A stretch of DNA of 64,000 bases from Pseudoduganella umbonata (lineage in GTDB: Bacteria > Pseudomonadota > Gammaproteobacteria > Burkholderiales > Burkholderiaceae_D), in NCBI RefSeq assembly GCF_014192225.1, contig NZ_JACHXS010000005.1, positions 372,001 to 436,000 of the forward strand, written 5' to 3'. Below the pieces are notes generated by a model, which worked only from the letters and a program-made list of their open reading frames with translations, was not told the DNA's origin and did no database searches. Each line of letters begins with the position of its first letter. Position 1 is the first letter of the stretch. Below are positions 29,642-38,223 of this stretch, one piece after another. Both the position numbers and the translations under genes were made by a program.

Positions 29642-31051
29642 ATGAACCAGGAACTCGTTTATCTGGACGCCACCAGAATGGCCGAACTGATCCGCACTAA
29701 AGAAATCTCGCCCGTGGAGGTCATGCAGGCCCACCTGGACCGCATCGCCACCGTGGATCCCCGCATCAATGCCATCGTCACGATCGCCGATGGCGCGCTC
29801 GACGCGGCCAGGGCGGCGGAAGCGGCGGTACTGTCCGGTGCGGAACTGGGGCCGCTGCACGGGGTGCCGTTCACGGTGAAGGATTCGATCGACACCGCCG
29901 GCGTGGCCACCCAGCGTGGCTCGCCGATCTTCCGGGGCCGCGTTCCCGATACCGACGCGACCAGCGTGGCGCGCATGAAGTCCGCCGGCGGGATCCTGCT
30001 GGCGAAGACGAACCTGCCGGAATTTTCGTACTGGATCGAGAGCGACAACCTGCTCTCGGGCGCCTCGAACAACCCGTGGGACGTGACCCGCACGCCGGGT
30101 GGCTCCAGCGGCGGCGAATCGGCAGCGATCGCCGCAGGCATGTCGCCGCTCGGCCTGGGTACCGACCTGGCCATATCGGTGCGCGGCCCGGCCGCGCAAA
30201 CCGGCATCACGTCGATGAAGGCGACCCACGGCCGTGTGCCGATGACCGGCATCTGGCCGCGCGCACCGCGCCGCTTCTGGCACGTCGGCCCGATGGCGCG
30301 CTCGGTGCGCGATATCGCGCTGGCCTTCTCGCAGCTGGCCGGCCCCGATGGCCAGGACGCCTTTGCGTCCAGCGCGGCGCCTTTCGATGCGGGCAGCGGC
30401 GGCCTGCCTTCCCGCCCACTGCGGGTGGGCTGGATGGTGGGACCCGGCTTCGGCCCTGTCGACCCCGAGGTGGCGGCGACCGTGAAGGCGGCAGCCGAGA
30501 CATTGCAGGCGATGGGCGTGCAGGTCGAGCACGTCGGCATTCCTGCGCTGGAGCGCGATTTCGCCCTGGACGTGTTCAACAAGCTGCATGTGATGGAAAT
30601 GAAGCCCGCATTCGCGGCGGCCACAGCGGGACGGCGCCCGGATGAGCTCTACAAGATGGCCAGGACCATGCTTGCGCTGCCCGACACGTCGATGGCCGAC
30701 TACATCGAGGCCGAACAGGCGGCCGAGCGGCTGCGCGACGGCTTTGCCGACTACTTTTCACGCTACGACGCACTGATCACCCATGTGCTGCCGATCCCGG
30801 CCCACAAGCACGGCGTCGATACGTTCGTCATCGATGGCCAGAGCGTGGACGCAACTTACCTGCAGGGCGCGACCGTGCCGCTCAACGTGACGGGCCTGCC
30901 CGGCGTGGCCATGCGGTTCGGCACCAGCAAGGAAGGGCTGCCGATCAATGTGCAGATCGTCGGCAAGTGGCATGCGGAAGCGACCATCCTGCACGTCGCT
31001 GCGCTGCTGGAAAGCGCGAGCCCGGTGCGCGGGCTGCATCCGGCGCTGTGA
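29642..31051 (+). CDS. Amidase signature family enzyme with altered oxyanion loop
   Basis: A 469-residue amidase (Ser-cisSer-Lys triad family). Lys80 is in GVPFTVKDSID and the cis-Ser lies in TPGGSSGGES (155/156). The nucleophile is Ser179 in GLGTDLAISVRGPA. Most relatives read GTDIGGSIR here; both glycines of the oxyanion loop are replaced by Ala-Ile. The remaining core is intact and the length is normal. It hydrolyses an amide or is an altered relative with another activity. GAGG lies 5 bases before the ATG at 29642, so that start is preferred over 29603. It is probably repressed by the divergent TetR. Confidence 0.9.
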   Translation: MNQELVYLDATRMAELIRTKEISPVEVMQAHLDRIATVDPRINAIVTIADGALDAARAAEAAVLSGAELGPLHGVPFTVKDSIDTAGVATQRGSPIFRGRVPDTDATSVARMKSAGGILLAKTNLPEFSYWIESDNLLSGASNNPWDVTRTPGGSSGGESAAIAAGMSPLGLGTDLAISVRGPAAQTGITSMKATHGRVPMTGIWPRAPRRFWHVGPMARSVRDIALAFSQLAGPDGQDAFASSAAPFDAGSGGLPSRPLRVGWMVGPGFGPVDPEVAATVKAAAETLQAMGVQVEHVGIPALERDFALDVFNKLHVMEMKPAFAAATAGRRPDELYKMARTMLALPDTSMADYIEAEQAAERLRDGFADYFSRYDALITHVLPIPAHKHGVDTFVIDGQSVDATYLQGATVPLNVTGLPGVAMRFGTSKEGLPINVQIVGKWHAEATILHVAALLESASPVRGLHPAL

Positions 31052-31086
31052 TGGCTGGCGCGTTCGGGGGCATGTCGTCCACGAAC

Positions 31087-31650
31087 GCGCCAGGAAATCA
31101 GTTGATGAGGCTATACGAATCAGGATTCGAGGCGCGGAAGGCAATGAGTTCGGCACGCACCTCGGCGCGGGTCTTGCCTTGTACGCCGGTGTCGACCGGC
31201 TGGGCCGGATACTGTTCCCCGTCGACCAGTTCGCCGCGCTGCCGGGCGAGCAACACTTCCGCTTTCACCTGTTCGCGCGTCTTGGTCGAGACGGTTTCGA
31301 AATAGGTGCCTGCATACAGCTCGCCGTATGCTGCGTTGCCTGCCGCGGCATTGCGCTCGGCGACGACGTGCACATGGGGGATACTTGCGCCTTCGTGGGC
31401 CGACACGGCGGCGGAAGCGGACAAGGCGGCGATAGCGAGGATGGTGGCGATGGTTTTCATGGTGAGGCTCCTTGAATGATTGATGCAGGTTTGTCTTCGG
31501 TGCCGTTTGAGTAGATAGCTACTAAATAGCGCACTACTTATTTACTGCTTGCCGGGCTGTCTGAAGACCGATGAACGTACTTTACATCGTGCGCGATCAA
31601 ATAGCTAGCTAAATATCACTATGGATGCGATAGCATTTTCAAGGGAAGCG
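31087..31650. repeat. Segmental duplication, copy 1 (DUF4148 gene plus upstream region)
   Basis: This segment matches 33697-34255 in the same orientation. The gene parts differ at scattered sites. The upstream control region (31461-31640 versus 34071-34250) is nearly unchanged, with about three differences seen by eye. The DUF885 gene lies between the copies. Boundaries are approximate. Confidence 0.85.
31098..31460 (-). CDS. DUF4148 domain-containing exported protein, copy 1
   Basis: A 120-residue small exported protein with a signal peptide ending VSAHE. The rest is the DUF4148 pattern: KTREQVKAEVLLARQRGELVDG, then KTRAEVRAELIAFRASNPD. DUF4148 proteins are common in Burkholderiales, often in several copies, and have no known function. 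AAGGAG lies about 8 bases before the start. It differs from the copy at 33708-34070 at about eight residues. Its upstream region holds AGTAG-atag-CTACT and AATAGCTAGCTAA motifs, shared by both copies. Confidence 0.88.
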   Translation of the reverse strand: MKTIATILAIAALSASAAVSAHEGASIPHVHVVAERNAAAGNAAYGELYAGTYFETVSTKTREQVKAEVLLARQRGELVDGEQYPAQPVDTGVQGKTRAEVRAELIAFRASNPDSYSLIN

Positions 31651-31834
31651 AATGACCGGCCTGGCGCCTGTTGCGGCGCCACGACAGGGGCGGACCTGGC
31701 GATGAATATCCTGAAAACCAATGGACGCAGCAAACTTGTTCGTCTGTAATGTTTCGATAGTTACATCGACATCGATTGATATCCGGACATCATCCGGGGA
31801 TGCATCCCACTCTTACCAGGGCCAAAAAACTCCC
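31461..31834. other. 374-bp region between DUF4148 copy 1 and the DUF885 gene
   Basis: The first ~180 bases are the duplicated DUF4148 control region. The rest holds the DUF885 promoter region; no gene is evident. Confidence 0.5.
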
Positions 31835-33652
31835 ATGACTTTCATCAAACGCCTCGGCCTGATCACCACCACTGCTTTCCTGGCCTGTAGCGCGGCGCCG
31901 CTGCTCGGCGCCACTCCGAAACCGGCAGAACAATCCGCGCATCCGGCAAAGAGCGCGACGGCGACGCGACAGATGGAGAAGCTGGCCGCCGACTATTACC
32001 TCTTCAACGCCCGGTTCGAACCGCTCTATGCAACCTACGCTGGGGATAACCGTTTCGATGACGAGCTTGGACTGGGCATCGCGCCTTCCGAGCGGGCCCG
32101 GCGGCTTTCCGCTTATCGTGGTTTTGCCAGGCGGCTCAAGGCCATTGCGCCATCCCGGCTCGGCGCAGCCGACCGGATCAGCTACGACATCATGGCTTAC
32201 GAACTCCGGACGGCACTGGACATGGCGTCGTTTCCAGATCACCTGATGCCGGTAAACCAGATGGGCTCGATTCCGATGGATCTTGCCGTGGTGGCGGACG
32301 GGAAGGGCGCGCTTCCGTTGTCTACACCAAAGCACTACGACAATCTGTTGCGCCGCCTGGTTCAGCTCACGCCATGGATCGATCAGGCCATTGCCAATAT
32401 GCGCGAAGGAATCGGGGCCGGTGTCGTCCTGCCGAAGTCGCTGATCGTACCGGCACTGCCGCAGTACCGCGACCTGGCCACGACCGACCTTGAAAAAAAT
32501 CCGTTCTATGCCGGCATCAAGAACCTGCCGGAAAACTTTTCGGACGCCGACAAGGCCAGGATCACCAAGGCGTACCAAAGCGAGATCACCAGCCGGCTCC
32601 AGCCGGCACTCGCCAGGCTGGCAGCTTTCCTGGAGAAGGAATACATGCCGGCAGGGCGTGCCACATCCGGCCTCGCCGATCTGCCGGATGGCGCAAAGTG
32701 GTACCAGCAAAATATCGTCTATGCGACCACGACGCAGCTGACGCCGGAAGCGATCCATGCGATGGGACTGGCCGAGGTGGCGCGCATCCAGCAGCAGTTC
32801 GCCGTGGTGGGTCCAAAGATGGGTTACCAGGGACCCGCTGCCGAATTGCCGAAATGGGTGGCGAGGCAGTCCCGATACATGCCGTTCAAGGACGATCGGG
32901 AAGTACTCGAGGTGTATCGCAAGCTCGACGTGGCGGTCGCATCCAAGTTGCCTGCCTTGTTCACGCTGGTTCCGAAGTCGCCGCTGGAGCAGCGCCTGGA
33001 ACCGGAACTGACGCGGGCGACGGCGTCGGACCATTACACCGGACCCAGCACCGATGGGAAACGTCCGGGCATTTTCTGGTCTGTCGTGAACGACGCGACG
33101 GCGTACGACCGTACCAAGATGACCAGCCTTTACCTGCACGAGGGCAGGCCTGGCCACCACTTCCAGATCGCCCTCCAGGTGGAGAAATCCCTGCCGGACT
33201 TCCGCCGCTTCGGCGGCAATAACGCTTTCATCGAAGGCTGGGCGCTGTACGCGGAAACCCTGGGTAGCGAGATGGGCCTGTACGAAGAGCCCGACCAGTA
33301 TTTCGGGCACCTCAACAGTGAGCTGCTGCGCGCGGCGCGCCTCGTGGTCGACACCGGTTTGCACGCGAAAGGCTGGACCCGCGAACGGGCGATCGACTAC
33401 CTCAAGGAAGTGAACGGTTACACCGACCAGGTTGCAACGAGTGCCATCGAACGCTACATGGCATGGCCCGCGCAGGCGCTCGGCTACAAGGTGGGTGCGC
33501 TGAAGATCCAGGAACTGCGCAAGCGGGCCGAGGCAGCCTTTGGCCAGCGCTTCTCGCTGCCGGCCTTCCATGCCGTCGTGATTGGCGACGGTTCGCTTCC
33601 TCTTGCCGTGCTGGAGCGTAAAGTGGACCGCTGGATTACAGAGGCCAAGTGA
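31835..33652 (+). CDS. DUF885 family exported protein (putative metallopeptidase)
   Basis: A 605-residue DUF885 protein. The N-terminal hydrophobic segment (residues ~5-25) is a signal peptide. The centre of the family is LYLHEGRPGHHFQIAL near residue 440, a His-Glu with a following His-His that suggests a zinc site like that of gluzincin peptidases; FIEGWALYAE follows. The family has been linked to peptidase activity, but most members are untested. The ATG at 31835 is preferred because it starts the signal peptide. The gene lies between two copies of the DUF4148 segment, which may be why the block is stable or how it arose. Confidence 0.88.
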   Translation: MTFIKRLGLITTTAFLACSAAPLLGATPKPAEQSAHPAKSATATRQMEKLAADYYLFNARFEPLYATYAGDNRFDDELGLGIAPSERARRLSAYRGFARRLKAIAPSRLGAADRISYDIMAYELRTALDMASFPDHLMPVNQMGSIPMDLAVVADGKGALPLSTPKHYDNLLRRLVQLTPWIDQAIANMREGIGAGVVLPKSLIVPALPQYRDLATTDLEKNPFYAGIKNLPENFSDADKARITKAYQSEITSRLQPALARLAAFLEKEYMPAGRATSGLADLPDGAKWYQQNIVYATTTQLTPEAIHAMGLAEVARIQQQFAVVGPKMGYQGPAAELPKWVARQSRYMPFKDDREVLEVYRKLDVAVASKLPALFTLVPKSPLEQRLEPELTRATASDHYTGPSTDGKRPGIFWSVVNDATAYDRTKMTSLYLHEGRPGHHFQIALQVEKSLPDFRRFGGNNAFIEGWALYAETLGSEMGLYEEPDQYFGHLNSELLRAARLVVDTGLHAKGWTRERAIDYLKEVNGYTDQVATSAIERYMAWPAQALGYKVGALKIQELRKRAEAAFGQRFSLPAFHAVVIGDGSLPLAVLERKVDRWITEAK

Positions 33653-33696
33653 AGCATCCTCAACCACGCCGTCTTGGACGCCGCCGTGGGTAAGGT

Positions 33697-34255
33697 ACGC
33701 CGGCCGGTCAGTTGATCAGGCTGTACGAATCCGGATTCGTGGCGCGGTAGGCAGCGAGTTCGGCACGTACCTCGGCGCGGGTCTTGCCTTGTGCACCGTT
33801 GTCGATAGGCTGCGCCGGATACTGCTCACCATCGACCAGCTCGCCACGCTGCCGGGCGAGCAACACCTCCGCTTTCACCTGTTCGCGCGTCTTGGTCGAG
33901 ACCGTCTCGAAATACGTGCCTGCATACAGTTCGCCGTATGGCGAGTTGCCTGCCGCGGCATTGCGCTCGGCTACGACGTGCACATGGGGGATGCTCGCGC
34001 CTTCGTGGGCCGACACGGCGGCGGAAGCGGACAAGGCGGCGATAGCGAGGATGGTGGCGATGGTTTTCATGGTGAGGCTCCTTGAATGGTTGATGCAGGT
34101 TTGTCTTCGGTGCCGTTTGAGTAGATAGCTACTAAATAGCGCACTACTTATTTACTGCTTGCCGGGCTGTCTGAAGACCGATGAACGTACTTTACATCGT
34201 GCGCGATCAAATAGCTAGCTAAATATTACTATGGATGCGATAGCGTTTTCGCAAG
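33697..34255. repeat. Segmental duplication, copy 2 (DUF4148 gene plus upstream region)
   Basis: Direct repeat partner of 31087-31650. The high conservation of the non-coding part suggests a recent duplication, or selection on shared regulation. Confidence 0.85.
33708..34070 (-). CDS. DUF4148 domain-containing exported protein, copy 2
   Basis: A 120-residue paralog of 31098-31460. Differences by eye: Ala-Ala to Ser-Pro before YGEL, three changes in the PVDTGV/PIDNGA turn, and three in the ELIAFRAS/ELAAYRAT helix. The signal peptide and core helices are identical. The same AAGGAG ribosome site and the same upstream motifs are kept, so both copies are probably expressed under the same control. 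Confidence 0.88.
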   Translation of the reverse strand: MKTIATILAIAALSASAAVSAHEGASIPHVHVVAERNAAAGNSPYGELYAGTYFETVSTKTREQVKAEVLLARQRGELVDGEQYPAQPIDNGAQGKTRAEVRAELAAYRATNPDSYSLIN

Positions 34256-34408
34256 GGAGACGCTGTGTCGCGCTGGGATATTTGCTCAGGGAGACGGCAT
34301 CGGTCGATGCCGTGGGAGGGAAGTGCCTGATGTGAGACAAAGGCGGGTGAAGTGGCGGCGCTTGCACGAACTTCTGGCAAGCGCCGCTTGTCAGCGAAAA
34401 ACCGGCTC
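34071..34408. other. 338-bp region between DUF4148 copy 2 and glmS, with hairpin
   Basis: The first ~180 bases are the duplicated control region. Near glmS a hairpin GCGGCGCTTGC (34355-34365) with GCAAGCGCCGC (34377-34387) lies just past the glmS stop and may terminate it, although no clear T-run follows. Confidence 0.5.
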
Positions 34409-36238
34409 TTATTCCACCGTCACCGATTTCGCCAGGTTCCTCGGCTTGTCCACGTCCGTGCCACGCGCCAGCGCCGTGTGATACGCCAGCAATTGCAGCG
34501 ACACCACGTGCAGGATCGGCGACAGGCAGCCGTAGTGTTCCGGCATGCGGATCACGTGCACGCCTTCGCCGGAGGTGATGCGCGAGTCGACGTCGGCGAA
34601 CACGTACAGCTGGCCGCCGCGGGCGCGCACTTCCTGCATGTTCGACTTCAGCTTTTCGATCAGCGCATCGTTCGGCGCGATCGTCACGACCGGCATTTCT
34701 TCCGTCACCAGCGCCAGCGGGCCGTGCTTCAGTTCACCGGCCGGGTAGGCCTCGGCGTGGATGTACGAGATTTCCTTCAGCTTCAGCGCGCCTTCGAGGG
34801 CGATCGGGTAGTGCATGCCGCGGCCCAGGAACAGCGCATTTTCCTTGCGGGCGAAATCCTCGGCCCAGGCCATGATCTGCGGTTCCAGCGCCAGCACGGC
34901 GGAGATCGCGGAAGGCAGGTGGCGCATGTCTTTCAGGTGCGCGGCTTCTTCTTCTTCCGTCAGGCGGCCGTTGACCTGCGCCAGCGACAGCGTCAGCAGG
35001 AACAGCGCGGACAGCTGCGTGGTGAAGGCCTTGGTGGACGCCACGCCCACTTCGACGCCGGCGCGGGTGATGTACGCCAGCTTGCATTCGCGCACCATCG
35101 CGCTGGTGGCCACGTTGCAGATCGTCAGCGTGTTTTCCATGCCCAGCGAGCGGGCATGCTTCAGTGCGGCGATCGTGTCGGCCGTTTCGCCGGACTGGGA
35201 AATCGTCACCACCAGCGTGGACGGATTCGGCACGCTGTCGCGGTAGCGGTATTCGCTGGCGATTTCCACGCTGACCGGCACCTTGGCGATCGATTCGATC
35301 CAGTACTTGGCCGTCAGGCCCGAGTAGTAGCTGGTGCCGCAGGCCAGGATCAGCACGCGATCGATTTCCTTGAAGACCTTGTAGGCTTCATCGCCGAACA
35401 GCTCGGGCATGATGCCGGTGACGCCTTCGAGCGTGTCGCCGACGACGCGCGGCTGTTCGAAGATTTCCTTCTGCATGTAATGGCGGTACGGGCCCAGTTC
35501 GGCGGCGCCGGTGTGCGCGTGCACGGTTTTCACTTCGCGCTCGACCTGCTTGCCGTTCACGTCGACGATCCAGGCGCGGCCCAGCTGCAGGTCGACCACG
35601 TCGCCTTCTTCCAGGTAGATGATCTGGTCGGTGGTGCCGGCCAGCGCCATCGCGTCGGACGCCACGAAGTTCTCGCCTTTGCCCAGGCCGACGATCAGCG
35701 GCGAGCCCTGGCGCGCAGCCACCACGCGGTGCGGTTCTTCGCGCGAGAACACGGCGATCGCATAGGCGCCATGCAGGCGCTTGACGGCTTGCTGCACGGT
35801 CTCGAACAGGTCGCCGGTGTACAGGTGATCGACCAGGTGGGCGATGACTTCGGTGTCGGTCTGGCTCTGGAACACGTAGCCCAGCGCGATCAGTTCGGCA
35901 CGCAGTTCGTCGTGGTTTTCGATGATGCCGTTGTGCACCAGTGCGATGCGGGCGTTATCCGAGCTCGGCGAGAAGTGCGGGTGGGCATTGTGCGAAGCGG
36001 GCGCGCCGTGCGTGGCCCAGCGGGTGTGGGCGATGCCCGTAAAGCCTTGCAGGCCGACTTCCTGCATCTGCTTTTCCAGTTCCGCCACGCGCGACGTGCT
36101 GCGCGAACGCTGCAGGCGGCCATCCGTGTGCAGGGCCACGCCGCACGAATCGTAGCCGCGGTATTCCAGGCGTTTCAGACCTTCGATCAGGATCGGGGTG
36201 ATATTACGTTGCGCTACTGCTCCGACGATACCGCACAT
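34409..36238 (-). CDS. glmS: Glutamine-fructose-6-phosphate aminotransferase (isomerizing)
   Basis: A 609-residue enzyme of the first step of UDP-GlcNAc synthesis: fructose-6-phosphate plus glutamine gives glucosamine-6-phosphate. The mature N-terminus is Cys2 (MCGIVGAVAQ), the glutaminase nucleophile. HTRWATHG and HNGIIENH are the glutaminase signatures. Two SIS domains follow (ACGTSYYSG, TISQSGETADT), and the end PRNLAKSVTVE is typical. glmU, the third pathway enzyme, lies 3 kb away on the same strand but separated by plus-strand genes, so they are not one operon. Confidence 0.97.
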   Translation of the reverse strand: MCGIVGAVAQRNITPILIEGLKRLEYRGYDSCGVALHTDGRLQRSRSTSRVAELEKQMQEVGLQGFTGIAHTRWATHGAPASHNAHPHFSPSSDNARIALVHNGIIENHDELRAELIALGYVFQSQTDTEVIAHLVDHLYTGDLFETVQQAVKRLHGAYAIAVFSREEPHRVVAARQGSPLIVGLGKGENFVASDAMALAGTTDQIIYLEEGDVVDLQLGRAWIVDVNGKQVEREVKTVHAHTGAAELGPYRHYMQKEIFEQPRVVGDTLEGVTGIMPELFGDEAYKVFKEIDRVLILACGTSYYSGLTAKYWIESIAKVPVSVEIASEYRYRDSVPNPSTLVVTISQSGETADTIAALKHARSLGMENTLTICNVATSAMVRECKLAYITRAGVEVGVASTKAFTTQLSALFLLTLSLAQVNGRLTEEEEAAHLKDMRHLPSAISAVLALEPQIMAWAEDFARKENALFLGRGMHYPIALEGALKLKEISYIHAEAYPAGELKHGPLALVTEEMPVVTIAPNDALIEKLKSNMQEVRARGGQLYVFADVDSRITSGEGVHVIRMPEHYGCLSPILHVVSLQLLAYHTALARGTDVDKPRNLAKSVTVE

Positions 36239-36292
36239 GGTGACCTCTACAGTGAATGTTGATGTGACGACATCATAGTTTACCGGTTTAGA

Positions 36293-36308
36293 AATAAGCT
36301 TACTTATT
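36293..36308. promoter_or_regulatory. Palindrome AATAAG-CTTA-CTTATT between glmS and an Lrp gene
   Basis: An inverted repeat (6-bp arms, 4-bp centre) in the AT-rich spacer between two divergent genes. It could be an Lrp-type or promoter-associated site; the role is inferred from position only. Confidence 0.4.
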
Positions 36309-36413
36309 ATGCCTGTTTGTGAAACAATATTTCGTCACGTATTCGTCATGATTTTTTAATTCATTTCGTCTTTAAATGTGTATTTTTATTTCAACGTAGG
36401 TGAGAAGGGACTG

Positions 36414-36878
36414 ATGGATATTCCGCTGGACGAACTGGACAGGCGCATCCTGAACGCGCTGCAGGAAAATGCCGACATCACGAACGCGGAACTGGCCCAG
36501 CTCGTGCATGTTTCCGCGCCCACGTGCCTGCGGCGCGTGAAAGCGTTGCGCGAAGCCGGCATCATCGAACGCCAGGTGGCCATCGTGGCACCGGACAAGG
36601 TGGGCTCAAGGCTGACAGCGATCGCGGAGATCACGCTGGACGTGCAGGCGGCCGACAGGATGGCCGAGTTCGAAGCGCTGGTGGCACGGGAATCTGCTGT
36701 ACTGCAGTGCTACCGCGTATCGCCGGGGCCGGATTTCGTGCTGGTGGTCCAGGTGGAAGACATGCCTGCCTATCACGCGCTGGCGCACCGCCTGTTCACG
36801 AGCCATGCGAATGTGCGCAACGTGAAGGCGTATTTCTCCACGTTTCGCAGCAAGTTCGAGACCCGTATCGCCATCTGA
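36414..36878 (+). CDS. Lrp/AsnC family transcriptional regulator
   Basis: A 154-residue Lrp/AsnC regulator. The HTH is at residues ~5-60 (LDELDRRILNALQENADITNAELAQLVHVSAPTCLRRVKALREAG), followed by the RAM ligand/oligomer domain to the end (VLQCYRVSPGPDFVLVVQV). It usually senses an amino acid. It is divergent from glmS with 175 bases between them. The start at 36414 has AAGGGA just upstream and gives the normal length. Confidence 0.92.
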   Translation: MDIPLDELDRRILNALQENADITNAELAQLVHVSAPTCLRRVKALREAGIIERQVAIVAPDKVGSRLTAIAEITLDVQAADRMAEFEALVARESAVLQCYRVSPGPDFVLVVQVEDMPAYHALAHRLFTSHANVRNVKAYFSTFRSKFETRIAI

Positions 36879-36886
36879 GCGGATAG

Positions 36887-37563
36887 TTATCCACACTCGT
36901 CCACAGGCTATGCACCGGCTTGTGCACGGGCTTTTCCACTGCTGATTGGCGGGTTATCTCCAGCTTATACCGGCTTATGCAGAGGGTTATACGGGTTTGA
37001 TCACAGGCTTTTCCACAAAGTTTTCCACAGCCCCGCAGACCCGTATCGTGCTTGCAAGGCAGCGGCACAGGGTGTTGCTGCAACGGCATGCATGGGAACT
37101 CCACATCATGGCATCGGCACTTTTACGCTGTGTACAAATAGGGTGCTTATTCACAGACACTCGCACGGGCTCGCACACACACTCGCACAGACACTTCGCC
37201 CTAGCAGGATGCCCCGGCACGGCGCCTTACGGTGCCATGGTCTGTGCCGGCGCGCCGCCGCGGCCCGGCGTGTCCAACGAACGGGCAAGAAGACTGGCAC
37301 GAGTACGCCAAGGCCGGTTGCCAACACGTTTTACCAAGGCTTTTCCACATAGTTATCCAACGCAGCAGGAACGCTGAAAACGGCGATTTTGACGCTATAC
37401 AGGGCTATGCACGGCTTATCCATGTCTTATACCCGGAGTTGACCACAACCTTATCCCCAATCGGCCATCAATACGATGCAAGCCGGCGATTCCAGCCCGC
37501 GTTTCGAGTTACGCACGTTGTACCCACCGGCTTTACCCAGGCTTGTGCACACGCTTGTCCACA
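36887..37563 (+). other. Intergenic field of DnaA-box-like 9-mers
   Basis: About 700 bases without a credible gene. TTATCCACA (36887-36895) matches the DnaA-box consensus. Related 9-mers on the same strand are TTTTCCACA at 37009, 37021 and 37341, TTATCCCCA at 37451, TTGTGCACA at 37543 and TTGTCCACA at 37555. Looser GGCTTATNC words lie between them. All point the same way. A DnaA-binding or titration locus is possible; composition bias is the alternative. Confidence 0.5.
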
Positions 37564-37596
37564 GCGGAGCTTCGCCGGCTGGGGCTAGAATGGCGC

Positions 37597-38196
37597 ATGA
37601 ACTACCTGGCCCACGTGTACCTGGCCCGGCATACCGACGCGGCGATGGTCGGCGCAATGCTGGGCGATTTCGTCAAGGCGAACGACGTTGCCGCGTATCC
37701 GCCGGACATCGCGCGCGAAATCACGCTGCATCGTCATATCGACAGCTATACGGACAGCCATCCGGCCGTGCTGGCGTCGAAGGCCTTGTTCGGCGAAGGC
37801 CGGCGCCGCTACGCCGGCATCGTGCTGGACGTGTTTTATGACCATGAATTGAGCCGGCACTGGCACCACTGGTGCGACGTGCCGCGCGCGGCGCTGATCG
37901 CCCGCTTCTACGATGCGCTGGCGGCGCACGAACCGATACTGCCGCCGCGCCTGCGCGAGATGCTGCCTTACCTGGTAAAGCAGGACTGGCTGGGTGGCTA
38001 TGCGACGTTCGAGGGCGTGGAGGGGACGATCGCGCGGGTGTCGCGCCGCCTGAGCCGCAATGGGGAGTTGCTGCGCGACGGCGTGCAGGACCTGGTACGG
38101 CACCGCGACGCCATCGCCGAAGGCTTCGAGCGCTTCTTCCCGGACCTGGTGCGGTTCGCGGAAGAACGCCGGATGGAACTGCTCGGGAAGCGCTGA
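37597..38196 (+). CDS. acpH: Acyl carrier protein phosphodiesterase
   Basis: A 199-residue protein of the ACP phosphodiesterase family, which removes the 4'-phosphopantetheine arm from holo-ACP. It begins MNYLAHVYLA, has LGDFVK, the HRHID motif near residue 46-50, and VFYDHELSRHW near 83. These His/Asp sites form the metal centre. The length equals E. coli AcpH (193). The start at 37597 gives the family N-terminus. It converges with glmU, and its stop codon lies inside a perfect hairpin. Confidence 0.88.
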   Translation: MNYLAHVYLARHTDAAMVGAMLGDFVKANDVAAYPPDIAREITLHRHIDSYTDSHPAVLASKALFGEGRRRYAGIVLDVFYDHELSRHWHHWCDVPRAALIARFYDALAAHEPILPPRLREMLPYLVKQDWLGGYATFEGVEGTIARVSRRLSRNGELLRDGVQDLVRHRDAIAEGFERFFPDLVRFAEERRMELLGKR

Positions 38197-38211
38197 TAAT
38201 TCAGCGCTTCC
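38186..38211. terminator. Hairpin at the acpH/glmU convergence
   Basis: GGAAGCGCTGA (38186-38196) and TCAGCGCTTCC (38201-38211) are exact complements around TAAT and include the acpH stop. There is no long T-run, so the strength is uncertain. Confidence 0.55.
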
Positions 38212-38223
38212 TCGCTGCTGTCC

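Noticed and set aside
31087..34255. Composite transposon around the DUF885 gene
   Set aside because: The flanking repeats encode DUF4148 proteins, not transposases, and no terminal inverted repeats or target duplications are visible.
34352..36262. About 636-codon open frame antisense to glmS
   Set aside because: Shadow of glmS; the product is low-complexity His/Arg/Asp-rich sequence.
36239..36413. glmS ribozyme or riboswitch
   Set aside because: The leader is short and AT-rich without the conserved ribozyme core; glmS ribozymes are typical of Gram-positive bacteria.
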